NCBI GenBank assembly: GCA_902513955.1
Contig: CABXOW010000006.1
Location: 1-62,284 of the forward strand
Length of the DNA stretch: 62,284 bases
Source of the DNA: an uncultured Pelagibacteraceae bacterium
Lineage (GTDB): Bacteria > Pseudomonadota > Alphaproteobacteria > Pelagibacterales > Pelagibacteraceae
Direction of reading: 5' to 3'
The notes under the pieces are model-generated. The model made no database searches. It was given only the letters and a program-made list of their open reading frames with translations, and was not told where the DNA came from. This document shows, piece after piece, positions 16,037 through 26,952 of the stretch (within the stretch, counting starts at the first letter, position 1; every line of letters starts with the position of its first letter). Both the position numbers and the translations under genes were made by a program.

Positions 16037-16885
16037 ATGGTTAAAATTTTTCCATTCATTTTTATTTTATTATGGTCTTCTGCTTTTATTACTACAAAAC
16101 CAATCATAGACAATAGCGATCCTTTTTCAGCACTTGCTTTCAGATTTGCTTTGGTAGCTTTTGGATTTTTTATATTCTCACTTTATTCAAAACAAAAAAT
16201 TTTTGTTAATAGAAAAAATTTAATTGAGTCTTTCTTTAGTGGAGTACTTTTTCATGGTGTTTATTTAGGTGGAGTTTTTTTTTCAATTTCAAAAGGAATG
16301 CCCACAGGTATAGCTGCATTAATAGTTACACTTCAACCAATACTCACTAATGCCTTAAGCGGACCAATTTTAAATGAAAAAGTAACAATTAAACAATGGA
16401 TTGGTGTTTTATTAGGTTTTATTGGAGCAACATTAGTTTTAGGTTTAGATATTGGTTCAGAAATTCCTATAGCTGGTTTAGTTGCAACTGTAATAGCTTT
16501 AATTGCAATTACATCTTCAACTATCTGGCAAAAGAAACTTAGTAATAATTTACCTTTATCAGTAAGTAATATGTATCAAGCTATAGGTGGTGCAACATTT
16601 CACTTTTTAGTTATAATATTTTTTGTCGAACCATACATTGTTTTTTCACAAACATTTATAATTGCAATGGGTCATCAAGTATTTTTGGTATCATTTGGCG
16701 CTTTTACAATATTGATGTATTTAATTAAAAATAATTCTGCAAGTAAAACAGTTTCGATATTTTTTTTAATCCCAGCCACTTCTGCTTTTATGGCATGGCT
16801 CTTCTTAAATGAAAGTTTAACTAATTTAGATCTTTTAGGTTTTTTAATAACTACAATTGGTGTTTATATTGCCACAAGAGATTAA
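16037..16885 (+). CDS. EamA/DMT-family transporter
   Basis: A 282-aa inner-membrane protein with about ten hydrophobic helices in two EamA repeats (about residues 5-135 and 145-280). The first repeat opens with FILLWSSAFITTKPIID, a common form of the DMT/RhaT superfamily start. These proteins usually export amino acids or other metabolites; substrate unknown. It is a lone gene with its own upstream region. Confidence 0.85.
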   Translation: MVKIFPFIFILLWSSAFITTKPIIDNSDPFSALAFRFALVAFGFFIFSLYSKQKIFVNRKNLIESFFSGVLFHGVYLGGVFFSISKGMPTGIAALIVTLQPILTNALSGPILNEKVTIKQWIGVLLGFIGATLVLGLDIGSEIPIAGLVATVIALIAITSSTIWQKKLSNNLPLSVSNMYQAIGGATFHFLVIIFFVEPYIVFSQTFIIAMGHQVFLVSFGAFTILMYLIKNNSASKTVSIFFLIPATSAFMAWLFLNESLTNLDLLGFLITTIGVYIATRD

Positions 16886-16895
16886 AGATATTTAA

Positions 16896-17051
16896 TTAGA
16901 ATGCTTTTGAATAGTAAATATATAAATTTGTTTGTGTCATATTTTCATAGGCTAATTCTTGATACTGAATAATAGAAGAAAATCTATTATTTGAAGATAA
17001 ATCATAATCAAAACCTAGGGAAACTACTGGACGAGTTTTTTTTACAAAGAT
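16896..17051 (-). pseudogene. Possible C-terminal fragment of an outer-membrane beta-barrel protein
   Basis: In the gap between the EamA gene and soxG, one minus-strand frame stays open for 51 codons and ends in TAA. It has no start codon. The translation has the alternating polar/hydrophobic pattern of beta strands (VVSLGFDYDL, RFSSIIQYQELAYEN, NLYIYYSKAF) and ends with Phe, as outer-membrane barrels do. It is in a different frame from soxG, whose stop it overlaps. It may be the remnant of a deleted porin-like gene or a chance open frame; I lean weakly to a remnant. Confidence 0.25.
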
Positions 17052-17629
17052 TTAAAACCAAACTCTAAGGATGCATCTGTAATAGAATGATAAAAAGATT
17101 CACCAAAACTTCTAAGAGCAAATAATCTTACTTTATCAGGATTGTCATCAAGCATATCAGCTGTGAATGCTATTCCATTATAAGTAGAATTTATTGAATT
17201 ATTTTTTTCTAAAGTGTTAAAATTAAAAGGACACCCTTTCTTTAAAACTTCTTTAGCATCTTGCCCTTCTATTTCAATTATAGCTTTTGAATGAGACAAG
17301 TCAGTTACAGCAAAATCTGTTTCTTTAAAATTTTGTGAAATATTTTTAAGTAAATCTTTTTTTGTTGAAACCAAAAGCCAATTTTTTGGTCCATTCCATA
17401 AAATTCTTGTATCATTATTGCTTATTACACTTAATGGCTCATCTTTTAATTTTAAACCATCCATATCAATACTTTCAAATGAAACTGTAGAATTTTTATA
17501 CTGAACTATTTGAACTATTAATAAATTCTTTATCTCAGATATTTTTAATAAATTATTTTCATTTTTACCTTCATGATCACCAAATTGACCTGTTGAATGA
17601 ACGTTTGCTAAAGCTGATATTAAACTCAT
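17042..17629 (-). CDS. soxG: Sarcosine oxidase gamma subunit (SoxG / MgdD-like)
   Basis: A 195-aa subunit of heterotetrameric sarcosine oxidase. The GcvT-like fold segment [16 protein letters not shown] and the [23 protein letters not shown] stretch are typical. It starts inside the end of soxA (ATGA overlap), the usual B-D-A-G order. It helps bind the folate-linked part of the enzyme. Because gmaS and mgsABC also occur in this window, the complex could be N-methylglutamate dehydrogenase (MgdABCD), which is built from the same subunits. Confidence 0.85.
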   Translation of the reverse strand: MSLISALANVHSTGQFGDHEGKNENNLLKISEIKNLLIVQIVQYKNSTVSFESIDMDGLKLKDEPLSVISNNDTRILWNGPKNWLLVSTKKDLLKNISQNFKETDFAVTDLSHSKAIIEIEGQDAKEVLKKGCPFNFNTLEKNNSINSTYNGIAFTADMLDDNPDKVRLFALRSFGESFYHSITDASLEFGFKSL

Positions 17630-20622
17630 GATCTAACCCTTTCACCTTTTGGATCAACATAATGTGATGAAATTATCTCAACTGGGATTACTTTATTTTT
17701 AAGCGGAGACATCGCAAATAACTTTTCACCAATCATGTTTTTTCCATCTTTTAATATTGCTAAAGAAAATGGATTATCATGTTCAACACTCCAACAAGAA
17801 GCTGAAATATAACCTAATTTTGGATTTGGTAGTGGTGCATTTGAGTCTTTAACTAAATGCGATCCTTCTGGAATACTTGTTTTTTTATCTAAAGGAACAA
17901 CACCAACAACTTTTTGTCTATCTTCCGCTATAAATGCTTCTCTGTTTAAAGATCTTTTTCCAATAAAATCTTTCTTTTTACTTAATAAACCTTCAAGAGA
18001 ATTATCATAAGGTATTGTTCTTCCATCAAGTTCTGAACCTGCAACGTGTCCCATTTCAATTCTAAGGGTTGATAGTGCTTCTGTTCCATATGGTTGCACT
18101 TTAAATTCTTCTCCAATTTCCATAATTTTTTTCCACATAAAGTTTCCATTATCAGACTCAACATTCACTTCATAGGCAAGCTCGCCAGAAAAGGAAATTC
18201 TAAAAATTCTAGCTTTTACACCAAACAAGTCTCCTTCCATGTAACCCATAAAAGGTAAACCTTCATTTGAAACATCGGAATTTGGAAATAATTTTTGCAA
18301 TAAATCTCTTGATTTAGGACCAGCAATTGCAGCTCCTGCCCATTGCTCAGTAGTAGAGACCACATTTACATTTAATTCTGGCCAAACTAGTTGCAAATAA
18401 TATTCTAAATGTGAGAGCACATTTGCTGCTTGAGCGGTTGTTGTAGTCATATGATAGTGATTTTCTGAAATTCTTGTAGTTGTCCCATCATCCATAACAA
18501 TTCCATCTTCTCTCAACATCACACCGTATCTAGCTTTACCAACAGGTAATTTTAACCATGCATTGGTATAAACTCTATTAAGCAACTCTGCTACATCTGG
18601 TCCTTTAATATCTATTTTACCTAGTGTAGTTACATCACAAACACCTACATTTGTTCTTACATTTTTAGCTTCTCTTTTAGATCCTTCAAATAAATTTTCA
18701 TTTCCTTGTTTATAATAACGAGGTCTTAACCAAACTCCTGCATCAACAAATACAGCATTGTTTTTTTCATGCCATGAATGCATTGGAGATTTTCTTGTTG
18801 GTTTTGAATGTTTTCCAACCTCTCTTCCAACAATTGCACCTATTGATACTGGTGTATATGGTGGTCTAAAAGTAGTGTGACCAACAGCTGGCACAATTTT
18901 ATTTTCAATACTAGATACTAATTGTAAGCCATTTAAATTACTTGTTTTACCTTGGTCAGTTGCCATTCCAAGCGTGGTGTATCTTTTTACATGCTCAATT
19001 GATCGATAACCTTCTTTAAGCGCTATCTCAACATCTGAAACCGCTACATCATTTTGAAAATCTAAAAATCTTTTATAATTTTTTCCTTCAGGTAATGGTA
19101 CGCACCAAAATTTATCATGTGTTGTTGATTTTTTCTCAACAACGTTTGGAAAAGAAATTTTATTATCGTTGTTTGTAATTTTTTTCGATAATTCATGACC
19201 GGTTTCAAAAGAACTCTTTAATGTTTCATCTAAAGTATAAGTTCCATTTGCAGCGCCTAATGTTATTTCGTTTTGCTTTGATGTTCCTGAAACAAATGCA
19301 TCAATATCTTCATTAAATTTTGTTTTATTTCCTGATTGTGAAGCCAAATGAATTGTTGGTGTCCAAAAACCTGAAACACATATGCAATCACACTTAATAT
19401 TTTCTACAGCTCCAAGCTGTTCTTTATCATCTGAAATCTTTGCTACATCTGCTGATTTTACTTTTTTATAACCTTGAGCAGCTACTACTACATAAGAAAA
19501 CTTAATGTTTATTCCTAAATTTTTTGCTTCATCAACTATTTCAGATTGAGGATCCTTTCTTGTATCTAAGATAATTGGATCAACACCATTTTTTTTAAAT
19601 TCAATTGCAGTTTCATAACCACTATCATTGTTGGTAAATATTAAAGGATTTCTTCCAACTAATACTCCATAAACTTTAAGATATTCTTTCGCTGCCGATG
19701 AAAGTATTACGCCTGGCGTGTCATTGTTACCAAAAACTATAGGTCTTTCAATTGAACCTGAAGAAATTAAAACTTCTTTTGCTCTGATATACCAAAGTCT
19801 TTGTTTTGGATGAAACTTTTTAGTTTTTGGTAAATGATCGCTAATTCTTTCAGACATCACCAACATATTATGATCATAATAACCAAAGACCTGTGATCTA
19901 TTTTTAACAGTCACATTTGGCATTTCTTTAAGTTCGGCAATAATTCCTTCAGCCCATTCTTTTCCTGATTGATTACCAATATTTACTTCACTTGTAAGCA
20001 GCGTTCCGCCAAATCTAGGTTTGTCTTCAGCTAAGATAACTCGAGCTCCATTTTTTGCTGCAGCATATGCGCTTGCAAGCCCTGATGGTCCTGAACCTAC
20101 AATTAATAAATCACAATACTCATATTTGTGTTCGTATCTTTCTTTGTCATGTTTGGTAGATACAACACCAAAACCTGCTGCTTTTCTAATGAATGGTTCA
20201 TAAACTTTATACCAAAAGCTTTTTGGCCACATAAATGTCTTGTAATAAAACCCTGCATGAAGAAATATTCTAAAAAAATTATTTATCGCTCCAATGTCAA
20301 AATTGACACTTGGCCAGCAATTTACACTTGTTGCCTCTAAACCTTCAAAAAGTTCTTGTTCTGTAGCTTTTATATTAGGTTCAGTCTCACCATTTCTATA
20401 TAATTGAACAACTGCATAAGGTTCGTCTACACCAGCACCAAAAAAACCTCTTGGTCTATGATATTTAAAACTTCTGCCAACTAAGTGAACTCCATTTGCT
20501 ATTAATGCTGATGCTAGAGTGTCTCCTTCATAACCATAATAAGTTTTACCATTAAATTTAAATGAAAGTTTTTTATCTTTATTAATTAATCCAACATTTT
20601 CTAATCTAAAACTTTGAGTCAT
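17626..20622 (-). CDS. soxA: Sarcosine oxidase alpha subunit (SoxA / MgdC-like)
   Basis: A 998-aa multidomain subunit. Order: an N-terminal ferredoxin-like segment (about residues 15-100), an NAD/FAD-binding domain with [18 protein letters not shown] (about 175-192), and a C-terminal GcvT-type folate domain from about residue 610 ([20 protein letters not shown]) to the end. It takes electrons and the methyl carbon from the beta subunit and yields 5,10-methylene-THF. Length matches the family (about 970-1000 aa). It is coupled to soxD (TAATG) and soxG (ATGA). The substrate may be sarcosine or N-methylglutamate. Confidence 0.92.
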   Translation of the reverse strand: MTQSFRLENVGLINKDKKLSFKFNGKTYYGYEGDTLASALIANGVHLVGRSFKYHRPRGFFGAGVDEPYAVVQLYRNGETEPNIKATEQELFEGLEATSVNCWPSVNFDIGAINNFFRIFLHAGFYYKTFMWPKSFWYKVYEPFIRKAAGFGVVSTKHDKERYEHKYEYCDLLIVGSGPSGLASAYAAAKNGARVILAEDKPRFGGTLLTSEVNIGNQSGKEWAEGIIAELKEMPNVTVKNRSQVFGYYDHNMLVMSERISDHLPKTKKFHPKQRLWYIRAKEVLISSGSIERPIVFGNNDTPGVILSSAAKEYLKVYGVLVGRNPLIFTNNDSGYETAIEFKKNGVDPIILDTRKDPQSEIVDEAKNLGINIKFSYVVVAAQGYKKVKSADVAKISDDKEQLGAVENIKCDCICVSGFWTPTIHLASQSGNKTKFNEDIDAFVSGTSKQNEITLGAANGTYTLDETLKSSFETGHELSKKITNNDNKISFPNVVEKKSTTHDKFWCVPLPEGKNYKRFLDFQNDVAVSDVEIALKEGYRSIEHVKRYTTLGMATDQGKTSNLNGLQLVSSIENKIVPAVGHTTFRPPYTPVSIGAIVGREVGKHSKPTRKSPMHSWHEKNNAVFVDAGVWLRPRYYKQGNENLFEGSKREAKNVRTNVGVCDVTTLGKIDIKGPDVAELLNRVYTNAWLKLPVGKARYGVMLREDGIVMDDGTTTRISENHYHMTTTTAQAANVLSHLEYYLQLVWPELNVNVVSTTEQWAGAAIAGPKSRDLLQKLFPNSDVSNEGLPFMGYMEGDLFGVKARIFRISFSGELAYEVNVESDNGNFMWKKIMEIGEEFKVQPYGTEALSTLRIEMGHVAGSELDGRTIPYDNSLEGLLSKKKDFIGKRSLNREAFIAEDRQKVVGVVPLDKKTSIPEGSHLVKDSNAPLPNPKLGYISASCWSVEHDNPFSLAILKDGKNMIGEKLFAMSPLKNKVIPVEIISSHYVDPKGERVRS

Positions 20623-20891
20623 TATGAAATATCCTCATTAGCTTTTAATGTGTTAAAAATTTCATGAGTAGCTGTGTCTCTTTCAACTTTTATCCACTGT
20701 CTGCACCCTGATAAATGTTGCCATAACTCTAAATGTTTTCCTCTTAAACTTTTTCTATTGTAAACAAAATTATTCCAATCTTGATCTGATATTTCTTTGT
20801 TAAGTTCAGGTCTTTTAACAGTTGCATCTCCTCCATAAGAAAACTCATTTTGTGATCTTATTCCACAGTGAGGACATTTAATATGAAGCAT
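20622..20891 (-). CDS. soxD: Sarcosine oxidase delta subunit (SoxD / MgdB-like)
   Basis: An 89-aa protein starting MLHIKCPHCGIRSQNEF, with the CxxC zinc-binding pair at residues 6-9 and the C-terminal region containing GCRQWIKVERDTATHEI that is typical of SoxD. It binds zinc and stabilises the tetramer. Its stop overlaps the soxA start (TAATG), and its ATG directly follows the soxB stop. Confidence 0.92.
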   Translation of the reverse strand: MLHIKCPHCGIRSQNEFSYGGDATVKRPELNKEISDQDWNNFVYNRKSLRGKHLELWQHLSGCRQWIKVERDTATHEIFNTLKANEDIS

Positions 20892-22148
20892 TTATGAAAT
20901 CCAAGTTTTAGTACCAAGTCCTTTTTCATCAAGTAAGTGACCTGTGTTAAATCTATTTAAACTATAACCGGCATTTAATTTATGAACTCTATCTTGTGCT
21001 ATAGTATGTGCAAATGTCCAGCCTGATGCTGGAGTTGCTTTAAATCCACCGTAACACCAACCACAATTTAAATATAATCCTTCAATATGTGTTTTATCTA
21101 TTATTGGTGAACCATCCATAGACATATCCATAATACCGCCCCATGTTCTAAGCATTTTTAATTTGCTTAAAAATGGCATCATCGCAATTCCCTCTGTTAA
21201 TACATGTTGTAAAGTTGGTAAGTTTCCTCTTTGAGCATAACTATTGTAACCATCTAAGTCACCACCCATCACCATTTCACCCTTGTCTGATTGACTTATA
21301 TAAAAATGTCCAGCTCCAAAAGTAACTACTCTATCTAAAACTGGTTTAACTGGTTCTGAAACACAAGCTTGAAGTAAATGAGTTTCTACTGGCAGTGTCA
21401 TATTTAATTTTTCAGCAAGTATATTTGTACTTCCTGCAACACATAATCCAATTTTTTTAACTTTAATGTCTCCTCTTGAAGTTCTTACTCCATTAATTTT
21501 TCCTCCACTTATATCAAAACCTGTTACTTCACAGTTTTGAATTATATCCACACCCATAGAGTCAGCCTGACGCGCATAACCCCAAGCTACAGCATCGTGT
21601 CTTGCAGTTCCTGCACTAGGTTGCATCAAACCTCCAAATATAGGAAATCTTACGTTTTCTGAAAAATCTGCCATTGGAATGATTTCTTTTACCTGCTCTC
21701 TATTTAACAATATTGCATCTATTCCATTCAATCGCATAGAGTTTCCTCTTCTAGCATAAACATTCATTTGAGCATCTGAATGTGCAAGATTGATAATTCC
21801 TCTTGGAGAAAACATTACATTGTAGTTTAAATCTTGACTCATCTTTCTCCAGAGATCCATTCCAAACTCACTGAAGTGAGCGTTATCGTCATACATGTAA
21901 TTTGATCGAATAATAGTAGTATTTCGCCCTACGTTTCCACCACCTATCCAGCCTTTTTCTATAATTGCAACGTTAGTAATGTTGTGCTCTTTGGCTAAAT
22001 AATATGCTGTTGCTAAACCATGACCTCCACCTCCAATGATCACAACATCATATTCTTTCTTAGGTGTGGGATCTTTCCAAGCTAAATCCCAATTTTGATC
22101 TTTGAAAAATGCATTTTTAACTAAATTAAATATAGAATATTTTTGCAT
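20892..22148 (-). CDS. soxB: Sarcosine oxidase beta subunit (SoxB / MgdA-like)
   Basis: A 418-aa FAD-dependent amine oxidase. The dinucleotide-binding IIGGGGHGLATAYYLAKEHN is at about residues 36-55, RNTTIIRSNY (about 75-84) is the FAD-binding region seen in SoxB, and CGWCYGGFKATPASGW near residue 372 contains the C-terminal active-site segment. It oxidises the N-methyl group of sarcosine, or of N-methylglutamate in MgdA. First gene of the operon, divergent from fhs across 128 bp, so amine oxidation and formyl-THF synthesis may share a control region. Confidence 0.92.
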   Translation of the reverse strand: MQKYSIFNLVKNAFFKDQNWDLAWKDPTPKKEYDVVIIGGGGHGLATAYYLAKEHNITNVAIIEKGWIGGGNVGRNTTIIRSNYMYDDNAHFSEFGMDLWRKMSQDLNYNVMFSPRGIINLAHSDAQMNVYARRGNSMRLNGIDAILLNREQVKEIIPMADFSENVRFPIFGGLMQPSAGTARHDAVAWGYARQADSMGVDIIQNCEVTGFDISGGKINGVRTSRGDIKVKKIGLCVAGSTNILAEKLNMTLPVETHLLQACVSEPVKPVLDRVVTFGAGHFYISQSDKGEMVMGGDLDGYNSYAQRGNLPTLQHVLTEGIAMMPFLSKLKMLRTWGGIMDMSMDGSPIIDKTHIEGLYLNCGWCYGGFKATPASGWTFAHTIAQDRVHKLNAGYSLNRFNTGHLLDEKGLGTKTWIS

Positions 22149-22276
22149 GTCTTAATTTTATATAAAAGAATATAAATAGTTATTATTTTTTTTATATATA
22201 TTTTTTAGAAGTTTCCAAAGTTGGTAAAAAAGGATAAGAAGTCTTCAGTAAAAATTTATAACTTATAGGATTCTAA

Positions 22277-23962
22277 ATGAGCGAAGTTAAGTCAGATATT
22301 CAAATAGCTAGAGAAGCTAAAATGCAACCTATAAATGATGTTTTGGCAAAGATAAATGTGCCAGATGAAAGTGCTGCTTTCAGCCCTATGGGCCGACATA
22401 TAGCTAAAATTAATTTAGAATACTTAAATACTTTAAAAGATAAACCAGATGGTAAACTTATTCTAGTTACTGCAATTACACCTACTCCTGCAGGAGAAGG
22501 TAAAACCACTACTTCAGTTGGATTAAATGATGGTCTTAATAAAATAGGTAAAAAATCTATTGTTTGTTTAAGAGAGCCAAGTCTTGGGCCATCTTTTGGA
22601 ATGAAAGGTGGTGCTGCTGGTGGAGGTTATGCTCAAGTAATCCCAATGGAGCAAATTAATTTACATTTCACTGGAGACTTTCATGCAATAACTTCTGCAC
22701 ATAATTTGTTATCAGCTTTAATTGATAATCATATCTATTGGGGAAATAAATTAGATATAGATATTAGAAGAATTGTTTGGAAAAGAGTGATGGATATGAA
22801 TGATCGTTCTTTAAGAGCTATAAATATAAATTTAGGTGGTGTAGCAAATGGTTTTCCAAGGGAAGATGGATTCGACATAACTGTTGCTTCAGAAATCATG
22901 GCTATCTTTTGTTTATCAAACGACCTTGAAGATTTAGAAAAAAGAATTGGAAATATTACAATCGCATATACAAGAGATAAAAAACCTGTTTATGCAAAAG
23001 ATTTAAAGGCACAGGGTCCAATGACCGTATTATTAAAAGATGCGATTAGACCTAATGTTACACAAACTTTAGAAAACAATCCTGCAATTATTCATGGCGG
23101 ACCCTTTGCGAATATTGCACATGGATGTAATTCTGTAATCGCAACAAAAACTGGATTAAAACTATCGGACTATGTTGTTACTGAAGCTGGCTTTGGTGCA
23201 GATTTAGGTGCTGAAAAATTTCTTGATATAAAATGTAGAAAATCAAATTTAAAACCAAGCTGTGTAGTAATTGTTGCAACAATCAGGGCATTAAAAATGC
23301 ATGGTGGAGTTGCTAAAGATGATTTAAAAAATGAGAATGTTGATGCTCTTAAAAAAGGATTGATTAATCTTGAAAGACATATCGAAAATGTTAAAAAATT
23401 TAAATTACCAGTAGCTGTAGCTGTTAACCATTTCGTAAAAGATACTGACAGTGAAGTTAAAGCTTTAATAGAATTTTGTGATAGTTTAGGAGTTAAAGCA
23501 AGTCTTTGTACTCATTGGTCCAATGGTGGTGAAGGAACAAAAGAACTAGCCGCTCATGTTGTTGATTTATGTGAAAAAAATGAAGGTAAATTTCAATTTT
23601 TATATGAAAGTAAAACACCTTTATTTAAAAAGATTGAAACAATAGCTAAAGAGATTTATAGAGCAGACGAGGTTATTGCTGATACAAAAATTAGAGATCA
23701 ACTAAAAAGTTTTGAAGAAGCTGGCTATGGAGAATTACCTATATGTGTTGCTAAAACTCAATACAGTTTCTCAACTGACCCAAGTCTTAAAGGGGCTCCA
23801 ACTGGGCACGCACTACCGATTAGAGAAATTAGACTTTCATCAGGTGCAGAATTTATAGTTGTTGTCTGTGGAGCCATCATGACAATGCCAGGTTTACCAA
23901 GAGTGCCTGCTGCTGACTCAATTAAACTTAATAAAGATGGTGAAATAGAAGGTTTATTTTAA
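22277..23962 (+). CDS. fhs: Formate-tetrahydrofolate ligase
   Basis: A 561-aa Fhs, the usual length. The ATP-binding loop [16 protein letters not shown] is at about residues 68-83, followed by the [25 protein letters not shown]-type region and the C-terminal [12 protein letters not shown]. It forms 10-formyl-THF from formate, THF and ATP, or runs in reverse to release formate and ATP during methyl oxidation. Divergent placement from soxBDAG matches its use in oxidising methyl groups from amines. Ends 3 bp before the convergent amidotransferase gene. Confidence 0.96.
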   Translation: MSEVKSDIQIAREAKMQPINDVLAKINVPDESAAFSPMGRHIAKINLEYLNTLKDKPDGKLILVTAITPTPAGEGKTTTSVGLNDGLNKIGKKSIVCLREPSLGPSFGMKGGAAGGGYAQVIPMEQINLHFTGDFHAITSAHNLLSALIDNHIYWGNKLDIDIRRIVWKRVMDMNDRSLRAININLGGVANGFPREDGFDITVASEIMAIFCLSNDLEDLEKRIGNITIAYTRDKKPVYAKDLKAQGPMTVLLKDAIRPNVTQTLENNPAIIHGGPFANIAHGCNSVIATKTGLKLSDYVVTEAGFGADLGAEKFLDIKCRKSNLKPSCVVIVATIRALKMHGGVAKDDLKNENVDALKKGLINLERHIENVKKFKLPVAVAVNHFVKDTDSEVKALIEFCDSLGVKASLCTHWSNGGEGTKELAAHVVDLCEKNEGKFQFLYESKTPLFKKIETIAKEIYRADEVIADTKIRDQLKSFEEAGYGELPICVAKTQYSFSTDPSLKGAPTGHALPIREIRLSSGAEFIVVVCGAIMTMPGLPRVPAADSIKLNKDGEIEGLF

Positions 23963-23965
23963 AAA

Positions 23966-24757
23966 CTAACTAATTATATCTAGCCAGTTTTTTAACTCTA
24001 GCATTCTAGAGTTCTTCTCTGATAATTTTATTTCTTCTTCAATAAAACTGATATGGTTGTTAATTTCCTCTTCATTTGCAAATCTTTTTCTTTTTTCTAT
24101 TAAAGTGTTTTTTCTAAATTTTATTATACTAATCATTTTTTCATAAGTTATCTCTGGATGATATTGAATCCCCCAAACTTCACTTACTCCAACTTTAAAA
24201 TTAAGTCCTTGAATATTGTTTATTTTATTTGAAGCTAAGTGAGTTGTATCAGTTGGAACTGTAACAACTTCATCAAAATTGAAAGCTGGCGTATTAAATT
24301 TATTATTTTTATGTTTATAAAATGGATTGTTAAGTCCTTGATTAGTTAATTCAATATCGTTTGCAATTCCAATATGAGAACCTTTAACTCCTTTTTTAAC
24401 TTCACCTCCAGCTGCTGTAACTGCAACCTGCATTCCCCAACAAATAGCTAGAATTTTTTTAATATTTTTAAAACTTTCTTTCATAAAAGAGATTTGTCGT
24501 CTTATTTCAGGAGTATCATTATAAATATTTAAGCTACTACCTCCCCAAATAAGCCCATCATATTTTTTTAATTCGGGCATAATCTTATTAAGATTTAGTT
24601 CTAGACAAGGGTTTAAAACATCAATTTTAAGTTTATTATCATAATAAGCTAAACTTTCTTTCAAGCTCTCAGTATGTGTGGGGATCCCGACGTCTTGAAA
24701 AACCTTGCCTTCTTCTGGAGTGTTTCCTTCACAAATTAGAATATTTAATTCTTTCAT
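23966..24757 (-). CDS. Class I glutamine amidotransferase-like protein
   Basis: A 263-aa protein of the GATase1 fold. The nucleophile elbow ICWGMQVAVTAAGG (Cys about residue 107) and the C-terminal IQYHPEITYEK with catalytic His-Glu (about residues 196-198) are intact. It resembles stand-alone GMP-synthase-like amidotransferases, which hydrolyse glutamine or gamma-glutamyl compounds. Its ATG overlaps the alcohol dehydrogenase stop (TAATG), making it the last gene of the glpK-gpsA-ADH operon. Function within that operon is unknown. Confidence 0.8.
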   Translation of the reverse strand: MKELNILICEGNTPEEGKVFQDVGIPTHTESLKESLAYYDNKLKIDVLNPCLELNLNKIMPELKKYDGLIWGGSSLNIYNDTPEIRRQISFMKESFKNIKKILAICWGMQVAVTAAGGEVKKGVKGSHIGIANDIELTNQGLNNPFYKHKNNKFNTPAFNFDEVVTVPTDTTHLASNKINNIQGLNFKVGVSEVWGIQYHPEITYEKMISIIKFRKNTLIEKRKRFANEEEINNHISFIEEEIKLSEKNSRMLELKNWLDIIS

Positions 24758-25914
24758 TAAAATAAGTCTCCCGAAATACTATGTTGGTACATAATTTTCA
24801 TATCATCTATCGTTAATTTTTTAGGATTACTACCTGTTGAAGGATCTTCAAATGCCATTTCAGATAATTTATCTAAATCTATTTTTTGTTCATCCACAAC
24901 TTCTGTAAGTTTATGTGGAATATTAAATTCTTTTCTAAGATCTATTATCCAATTAACAAAACTTTCAAATGATTTTTCCAAACCAAGATAATCACATGCT
25001 GAAATAATTTTTTTAGAAATTTCTTTTTTATTAAAGGTTAAAACATAAGGCATAAAAATTGCATTGGATAAGCCGTGATGAACATTAAATTGAGCATTTA
25101 TAGGATGACTTAGTGAATGAATTGCACCTAATCCTTTTTGAAAAGCTGTAGATCCCATGCTAGCGGCGGCTAACATCTCAGATCTTGCTATAATATTTTG
25201 ACCATTGTTAACTGCTTCGGGTAAAGAATTTTTAATTAATTTCATTCCTTCTAGAGCTATTCCGTCAGCCATAGGATGAAACCCGGGAGCACAAAAAGCC
25301 TCTAAGTTATGTGCTAATGCATCCATTCCAGTTGCAGCAGTAATTCTTGGTGGCAAATCCGTGGTCAAGTTTGGATCAAGAATTACGATTGTTGGCATAA
25401 ATTTTGGATGAAAAATTATTTTTTTGATGCCTGTTTCCTCATTTATTATCGCTGAAGCTCTGCCAGTTTCAGATCCTGTTCCAGCAGTGGTCGGTACAGC
25501 AATAATTGGTGAAATTCTAGTTTCGTTTGCTCTCTTCCAGTAATCACCAATATCTTCAAAATCCCATATTGGTCTTGTTTGACCACACATAAACGCTATT
25601 GCTTTTCCAACGTCTAAAGCGCTACCTCCTCCAAATGCAATAACACCATCACATTTGTATTGATTATATACACTAACACCTTCTGTAATATTTTTGCCAA
25701 CTGGGTTTCCAGAAAAATTAGAAAAAACTTTTAATACATTAAATTTTTTTTTAAGATCATTAATAACTTTGATTGTCATTGGTAAAGAAATTAAATCTTT
25801 ATCAGTTACAAATAATGGATTTTTAATATTAGAAGTAATACATGCTTCTTTAAGGTCATTTGATCTATTTTCTCCAACCCAAACAGTTGTGGGATAATTC
25901 CAATTTACTTTCAT
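24757..25914 (-). CDS. Iron-containing (group III) alcohol dehydrogenase
   Basis: 385 aa, normal for the family. NAD(P)-binding GGGSALDVGKAIAF is at about residues 96-109; the metal ligands fit D198 and the His residues of the conserved HSLSHPINAQFNVHHGLSNA region (about 266-285). The family oxidises or reduces small alcohols and aldehydes (for example glycerol, 1,3-propanediol, lactaldehyde). It starts right after the gpsA stop. In this setting a glycerol- or glyceraldehyde-type substrate is plausible but inferred from neighbours only. Confidence 0.88.
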   Translation of the reverse strand: MKVNWNYPTTVWVGENRSNDLKEACITSNIKNPLFVTDKDLISLPMTIKVINDLKKKFNVLKVFSNFSGNPVGKNITEGVSVYNQYKCDGVIAFGGGSALDVGKAIAFMCGQTRPIWDFEDIGDYWKRANETRISPIIAVPTTAGTGSETGRASAIINEETGIKKIIFHPKFMPTIVILDPNLTTDLPPRITAATGMDALAHNLEAFCAPGFHPMADGIALEGMKLIKNSLPEAVNNGQNIIARSEMLAAASMGSTAFQKGLGAIHSLSHPINAQFNVHHGLSNAIFMPYVLTFNKKEISKKIISACDYLGLEKSFESFVNWIIDLRKEFNIPHKLTEVVDEQKIDLDKLSEMAFEDPSTGSNPKKLTIDDMKIMYQHSISGDLF

Positions 25915-26943
25915 TTACCAATTAATTTCTAATTTCTTATTTTCGCAAATAGTTTGTAGCATACTAAACATTAGTGGGAAATGTTTCGGATTCAAATCTT
26001 GTAAAATTTTTGGACCTATCTCCAAAGCTAATTGAGCTCCCTCTACTGTTGTATCTTTCATAAATTTTTCTTTAGCATCATTATATAAATATCCTTCTCC
26101 AAGATATTTACCCATTAAACTATTTCTTCCACCAATTGCACTTACATATAAATCACCAAGACCTGCTAAACCATAAACAGTTTCAGGTTTACCTCCATAA
26201 TGAGAAACAAATTCAACCATTTCTGAAATAGATCTATGAATAAGCGATGCAGCAGTGTTTAAAAAATATTTAGACTGAATTTCTTTTGGAGCTTTAAAAT
26301 TACTTAATCCTTCTGATGCACCAATTAACATAGAATAAATATTTTTAATTGCACCTGATAATTCAACTCCAATTATATCTTCGGATATTTCAGTAGAGTA
26401 ATAATTTGTTGAAATAATTTCTTTTAATAATTGAGACTCTTTAATATTTTGATTTGCAATAACAGTTCCTGTTCGCATTTTATTTGCTAACCCTGCAGCA
26501 AGACAAGGTCCTTTTATAGCTGAAATATTAATTTCTGAATGACTTTCTTTTTTTAGTAGATTTTTAATTTTATCTGAAAGTGTTGTGAGTTCATTATCTA
26601 ATATAGATAATCCTTTTGTTAATAATATAATTGGTAAATTTTTTTTATAATTTTTAGATATTTGTTTAACAAACCACTCAATCCCAACAGAGCTTACTCC
26701 ACAAACAATAATATCTAAATCTTGTTTTAAAATAGTTTGTAATTTTTCAAATTTTGCAAATTTAATTTCTTTAGGTAATTGAGTTTTTAAAGCTGGATGA
26801 ATTTGATTGTTAGATTTTATTTTTTCTATTAAATTATCTTCTAAATGAGTTCCTACTATAGTTACATCATTTTTATTCTCAATACATGGCACTGCAAAAG
26901 CAGATCCCATTGCACCAGCACCTATAATTATTATTTTTTTCAT
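25915..26943 (-). CDS. gpsA: NAD(P)-dependent glycerol-3-phosphate dehydrogenase
   Basis: 342 aa. The nucleotide-binding start KKIIIIGAGAMGSAFAVP (residues 2-19), the catalytic Lys region GVELSGAIKNIYSMLIG (about 198-214) and the GLAGLGDLYVSAIGGRNSLMG segment (about 258-278) match GpsA. It interconverts DHAP and sn-glycerol-3-phosphate. gpsA usually serves phospholipid synthesis, but here it follows glpK by 9 bp, which suggests it works in the oxidising direction after glycerol phosphorylation, or that glycerol is used to make G3P. Confidence 0.88.
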   Translation of the reverse strand: MKKIIIIGAGAMGSAFAVPCIENKNDVTIVGTHLEDNLIEKIKSNNQIHPALKTQLPKEIKFAKFEKLQTILKQDLDIIVCGVSSVGIEWFVKQISKNYKKNLPIILLTKGLSILDNELTTLSDKIKNLLKKESHSEINISAIKGPCLAAGLANKMRTGTVIANQNIKESQLLKEIISTNYYSTEISEDIIGVELSGAIKNIYSMLIGASEGLSNFKAPKEIQSKYFLNTAASLIHRSISEMVEFVSHYGGKPETVYGLAGLGDLYVSAIGGRNSLMGKYLGEGYLYNDAKEKFMKDTTVEGAQLALEIGPKILQDLNPKHFPLMFSMLQTICENKKLEINW

Positions 26944-26952
26944 AAGCTATAA

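Noticed and set aside
22149-22276. Possible glycine riboswitch between soxB and fhs
   Set aside because: I found no pair of conserved aptamer stems in this AT-rich region of 128 bp.
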